From SIG78 sp045635745 (lineage in GTDB: Bacteria; Verrucomicrobiota; Lentisphaeria; Victivallales; Victivallaceae), in NCBI GenBank assembly GCA_045635745.1, contig JAZTWG010000061.1, forward strand, positions 1-64,000: a stretch of 64,000 nt of DNA, in the 5' to 3' direction. Shown here piece after piece: positions 61,775-64,000 of the stretch. The translations under genes and the position numbers were made by a program. The first letter of the stretch is position 1; every line of letters starts with the position of its first letter. The notes beneath the pieces are model-generated. The model did not search any database. It saw only the letters and a list, made by a program, of their open reading frames with translations, and was not told the DNA's origin.

Positions 61775-62601
61775 GAGCCGGCAGTTTCGCAGTCTGGATC
61801 GCTGTTTTCAGATGTATCGTTCAGCAGCAGCTTGAGCTGCTGCAGAAAAAGTTCTTCTGCATGCCGGATAAATGAGCTTAAAAGCTGCAATATCAATGCC
61901 AGCGAAAGCGCTGTAAGCGTAGTTTCAAACGCCGTAGCCAGACCGCCGGTAACTTGCGGCAGTACGGCTTGAAAACCGCTGCCGCCATTGGCCGAAGCCA
62001 GTTCACCGAAGTTGCCCACCGCTTTGGCCAGCCCCAGCACCGTCCCGATAAACCCCAGCACGGGGATCGCCCAGATAAAGGCGCTTATGTTGATAAAACT
62101 GCTGTCGGAAGCTTTTTCAAGATCTCCGATAAAACTGTCGATCAGCAGCGCTTTTTCGGAGTCGGCAAGGTTCTTTGCTTCCATTGCTTGAGATTGCATG
62201 AGTATTTTTGCGGCAGCGAACTCGTTTTTATCAACCACATTCTGCCCGACAAACTCCACTCTTTCCGCCACCGTCGGCAGCGCCATCAGCGCCTTGAAGA
62301 GCTTTTGCTGCACCCGGATTTTGCTGCGTTTCATTACGATCATTGAAAAACACCACATGGCGCAGAAAACGGTCAAAGCCGGTATAAGCGTGCGGTTGCC
62401 CGCGCCGCCGGGAAAAAACATTTCAATAAAAACCGTATTGCTCCAAATCAGCCGCAGCAGGCTCAGGATACCGTAAAAAACTGCCGTCAGGATCACACCG
62501 GGTATAAAACTGGCAAATTTTCCGGCAGCGGTCATACCTGCCGAAGCTATACCGAAACGTTCTTCGCAATCCAGTCGGGTGAAGTCAAATTTTTTATTCA
62601 T
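61771..62601 (-). CDS. MotA/TolQ/ExbB-family proton-channel subunit
   Basis: 276 aa with four predicted helices: about 34-53, 72-90, 172-195 and 219-244. The last two carry the family signature: IWAIPVLGFIGTVLGLAKAV and VTGGLATAFETTLTALSLAL, which line the ion pathway of ExbB/TolQ. The cytoplasmic loop (91-170) is helical and charged, as expected. It is first in a four-gene set with overlapping stops and starts, followed by two ExbD/MotB-like proteins. No TonB, Tol-Pal, OmpA or flagellar gene is nearby, so its work load is unknown. It starts 39 bp after the DMT transporter gene. Confidence 0.9.
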   Translation of the reverse strand: MNKKFDFTRLDCEERFGIASAGMTAAGKFASFIPGVILTAVFYGILSLLRLIWSNTVFIEMFFPGGAGNRTLIPALTVFCAMWCFSMIVMKRSKIRVQQKLFKALMALPTVAERVEFVGQNVVDKNEFAAAKILMQSQAMEAKNLADSEKALLIDSFIGDLEKASDSSFINISAFIWAIPVLGFIGTVLGLAKAVGNFGELASANGGSGFQAVLPQVTGGLATAFETTLTALSLALILQLLSSFIRHAEELFLQQLKLLLNDTSENSDPDCETAGS

Positions 62602-62640
62602 GATAGATCCTTACTGTTGTGCGGAATACTCCTGAATGGT

Positions 62641-63510
62641 TCAACTGTTTTCTTTTGAGGGCAGCTGCACCAGCAGTACAGCGCCGAAAATCAAAGCGCA
62701 GCCGATCAGATTCTGCAGCGAATAGTGTTCGTTCAAAAGCAGCCATCCCCAGATCACCGCAAATACCGATGCCGTACTCAAAACGATCGAAGCCGTTGCC
62801 GGGTGCACATATTTCTGTGCCGCCACTTGTACCGTACAGGCAAAACCGATAGCCACCAGACCGCAATACAGCAACGGTCTGGCAGTGGCAACAATTCCGT
62901 TCCAGGAACAGTTTTCGCCGGCGATCAGAGCCGCTGCACCACTGATGACCGCCACCGTAAAGAACTGCACCGCCGCCAGCGGCAGCGCATCGGCCTGCGG
63001 AGCAAATTTGGCAATGGCAATAAACTGAAATGCAAAAAACAATGCACAGATGATCATCAAGAGATCGCCCAGATTGCCGATATTACCCAGCGTGCCGTCC
63101 GAACAGAGCAAGTATGCTCCGCCCACCGAAATCAGCGATGCCGTCCAGATCTGCCACGAACTTTTTTTCTTGATAAAAACGCCGATAAGCGGTATCATTA
63201 TCACATAAAGCGCAGTGAGAAAACCCGCCTTGCCCGCCGTGGTATAGAGCAGACCGAACTGCTGGAGTATTTCGCCCCCCGCAAGACATACGCCGCAGGC
63301 CATGCCGCCGATAATGAGTTTTTTATCCGCTTTCTGGCGCAGATAAAATATCGCCGGCAGCAGCATGATACTGCCGATAAGATAACGCCAGAAAACAAAA
63401 AACAGCGGTTTCATCGTATTCATCGCATCGGCCTGCGCCGAGTAAGACAATCCCCAGATCGCAGCAGTAAGAATCAGCGCAGCAGTAGCCAGCAAAGCAG
63501 ATTTTTTCAT
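62641..63510 (-). CDS. DMT-superfamily (EamA) transporter
   Basis: 289 aa, AGGAGG upstream, about ten membrane helices in two EamA repeats. The first repeat starts AALILTAAIWGLSYSAQADAM and the second spans LLMIICALFFAFQFIAIAKF to IWGWLLLNEHYSLQNLIGCALIF (quoted in part: LLLNEHYSLQNLIG), with the typical late E-x-x-x-x-x-x-x-G pattern. Such proteins export amino acids, nucleobases or other metabolites; the substrate is unknown. It may be co-transcribed with the channel operon, which begins 39 bp downstream. Confidence 0.9.
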   Translation of the reverse strand: MKKSALLATAALILTAAIWGLSYSAQADAMNTMKPLFFVFWRYLIGSIMLLPAIFYLRQKADKKLIIGGMACGVCLAGGEILQQFGLLYTTAGKAGFLTALYVIMIPLIGVFIKKKSSWQIWTASLISVGGAYLLCSDGTLGNIGNLGDLLMIICALFFAFQFIAIAKFAPQADALPLAAVQFFTVAVISGAAALIAGENCSWNGIVATARPLLYCGLVAIGFACTVQVAAQKYVHPATASIVLSTASVFAVIWGWLLLNEHYSLQNLIGCALIFGAVLLVQLPSKENS

Positions 63511-63543
63511 ACATCCTCCTGTTAGTTAAAAGTTTCATCAGAT

Positions 63544-63572
63544 AATATACAGCGATAAAAATTTTTTTTCAA
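63544..63572 (-). promoter_or_regulatory. promoter of the DMT transporter (and perhaps the motor-like operon)
   Basis: On the minus strand, TTGAAA (63572-63567), 17 nt, TATATT (63549-63544), 34 bp before the ATG. The remaining gap to the tRNA terminator (63573-63707) shows nothing I can name. Confidence 0.6.
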
Positions 63573-63707
63573 AAATCAAAACAATTTTTACAGCAATATT
63601 TAATTCAGCAGCAATATGCAAATACCGGTGCATCATTCCAGCCGGGCGATCAATCCGGTTTTGCTGTCAGTTATCGCCGCTGAACATTTTTTCAGAAATC
63701 AGAACAT

Positions 63708-63732
63708 AAAAAAAGCCTGTCATAAGACAGGC
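63708..63732 (-). terminator. rho-independent terminator of the tRNA gene
   Basis: On the minus strand, GCCTGTC-TTAT-GACAGGC is followed by seven Ts, starting 11 bp after the tRNA CCA end. Confidence 0.92.
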
Positions 63733-63743
63733 AGAAAATCAAT

Positions 63744-63819
63744 TGGTAGCGGGTGCCGGGATCGAACCAGCGACAGGCGGATTATGATTCCGCTGCTCTA
63801 CCGACTGAGCTAACCCGCC
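63744..63819 (-). tRNA. tRNA-Met(CAU), elongator type
   Basis: The 76-nt cloverleaf folds fully: acceptor GGCGGGT/ACCCGCT (G1-U72 wobble), D-stem GCTC/GAGC, anticodon stem GCGGA/TCCGC with loop ATCATAA (anticodon CAT), T-arm GCTGG-TTCGATC-CCGGC, discriminator A and encoded CCA. The paired 1-72 end argues against an initiator tRNA. A lysidine-modified tRNA-Ile(CAU) cannot be excluded from sequence alone. Confidence 0.93.
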
Positions 63820-63834
63820 GCAACCATATCCTTT

Positions 63835-63862
63835 AATATAGCGTATATTTTATTTTTTGCAA
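63835..63862 (-). promoter_or_regulatory. promoter of the tRNA gene
   Basis: On the minus strand, TTGCAA (63862-63857), 16 nt, TATATT (63840-63835), 15 nt upstream of the mature 5' end. This spacing makes it the best-anchored promoter in the window. Confidence 0.72.
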
Positions 63863-63931
63863 ATATTAAATCAAAAAACCATGTAAAATATTTTTTATCG
63901 CAAAAAATCCATATACGGTTTTTCTGGCGGC

Positions 63932-63974
63932 AAAAAAAAAGGGCTGCTGTAAAACTTTCAGGGTTCTGCAGCAC
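63932..63974 (-). terminator. terminator of a minus-strand gene beyond the right edge
   Basis: On the minus strand, GTGCTGCAGAAC pairs with GTTTTACAGCAGC (three-base bulge), followed by nine Ts at 63940-63932. It shares GCTG...AAAAC wording with the 59553-59596 terminator. Confidence 0.65.
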
Positions 63975-64000
63975 TTGCAATTCACCTTCCAAGCACTATT

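Noticed and set aside
59624..62601. Zorya-type anti-phage system
   Set aside because: Zorya also starts with MotA/MotB-like proteins, but needs ZorC and a ZorD helicase or ZorE nuclease, and its ZorB is OmpA-like. None is present here.

Overview
The window looks like a chromosomal segment of a Gram-negative bacterium of the PVC superphylum, most likely Lentisphaerota (Victivallis-like). This is inferred from gene content and style, not from a database search. It has an outer membrane (BamA, TolC, periplasmic adaptors), many carbohydrate enzymes, secreted LamG, CBM9-like and discoidin-like domains, Gfo/Idh/MocA, DegT and FAD/HEAT proteins, a large membrane-spanning Ser/Thr kinase, and two enzymes with eukaryote-type architecture (tandem phosphofructokinase, GH13+GH133 debranching enzyme). 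Genes are dense and mostly start on ATG after GGAG/AAGGA-type ribosome binding sites. Intergenic DNA is AT-rich. Promoters that can be read by eye mostly follow TTGnAA, 16-17 nt, TATATT.

Layout. 1-8431 (minus): MacA-like adaptor (cut by the left edge), TolC-like protein, iron(III)-type ABC binding protein and ATPase, an RpoD-like sigma factor with altered region 2.4, a sugar-nucleotide epimerase and an N-acetylhexosamine-kinase-like phosphotransferase. 8719-14882 (plus): a giant zinc-ribbon/kinase/LamG/thioredoxin-like/ankyrin protein, then the two-domain permease that probably completes the ABC importer. 14904-19829 (minus): bifunctional debranching enzyme and a membrane zinc peptidase. 20063-24496 (plus): TIM-barrel isomerase, UDP-glucuronate decarboxylase, Gfo/Idh/MocA dehydrogenase and an enolase-superfamily enzyme, closed by a clear terminator. 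24721-27733 (plus): purQ-dnaN-recF. 27931-31892 (minus): lepA-lepB-purU. 32048-42401: D-threonine-aldolase-like enzyme, GH78 rhamnosidase, YhcH-family protein, MBL hydrolase, bamA, tandem PFK and nitroreductase.

42402-43812 is a repeat-rich island around a secreted nuclease: flanking direct repeats, a 131-bp imperfect palindrome and several perfect hairpins. 43813-49102 is an RND pump operon (adaptor plus a permease lacking the usual proton-relay aspartates) with a divergent LysR regulator. 49276-55416 encodes a secreted CBM9/TIM-barrel/discoidin protein, a secreted LamG protein and a flavoprotein with HEAT-like repeats. 55660-59281 is a translationally coupled aminotransferase / ceramidase-fold hydrolase / dehydrogenase operon. 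59624-62601 is a coupled operon for an ExbB/MotA-like channel, two different ExbD/MotB-like coiled-coil subunits and a small anchored protein. A DMT exporter and an elongator-type tRNA(CAU) follow, and a terminator at the right edge points to another minus-strand gene beyond it.

Best candidates for something undescribed: the four-gene motor-like operon, the kinase/thioredoxin/ankyrin receptor-like protein, the RND permease without TM4 aspartates, and a dispersed intergenic module in which a conserved 28-nt leader precedes a perfect hairpin of different sequence in each copy. No CRISPR array, transposase gene, rRNA or replication origin was recognised.
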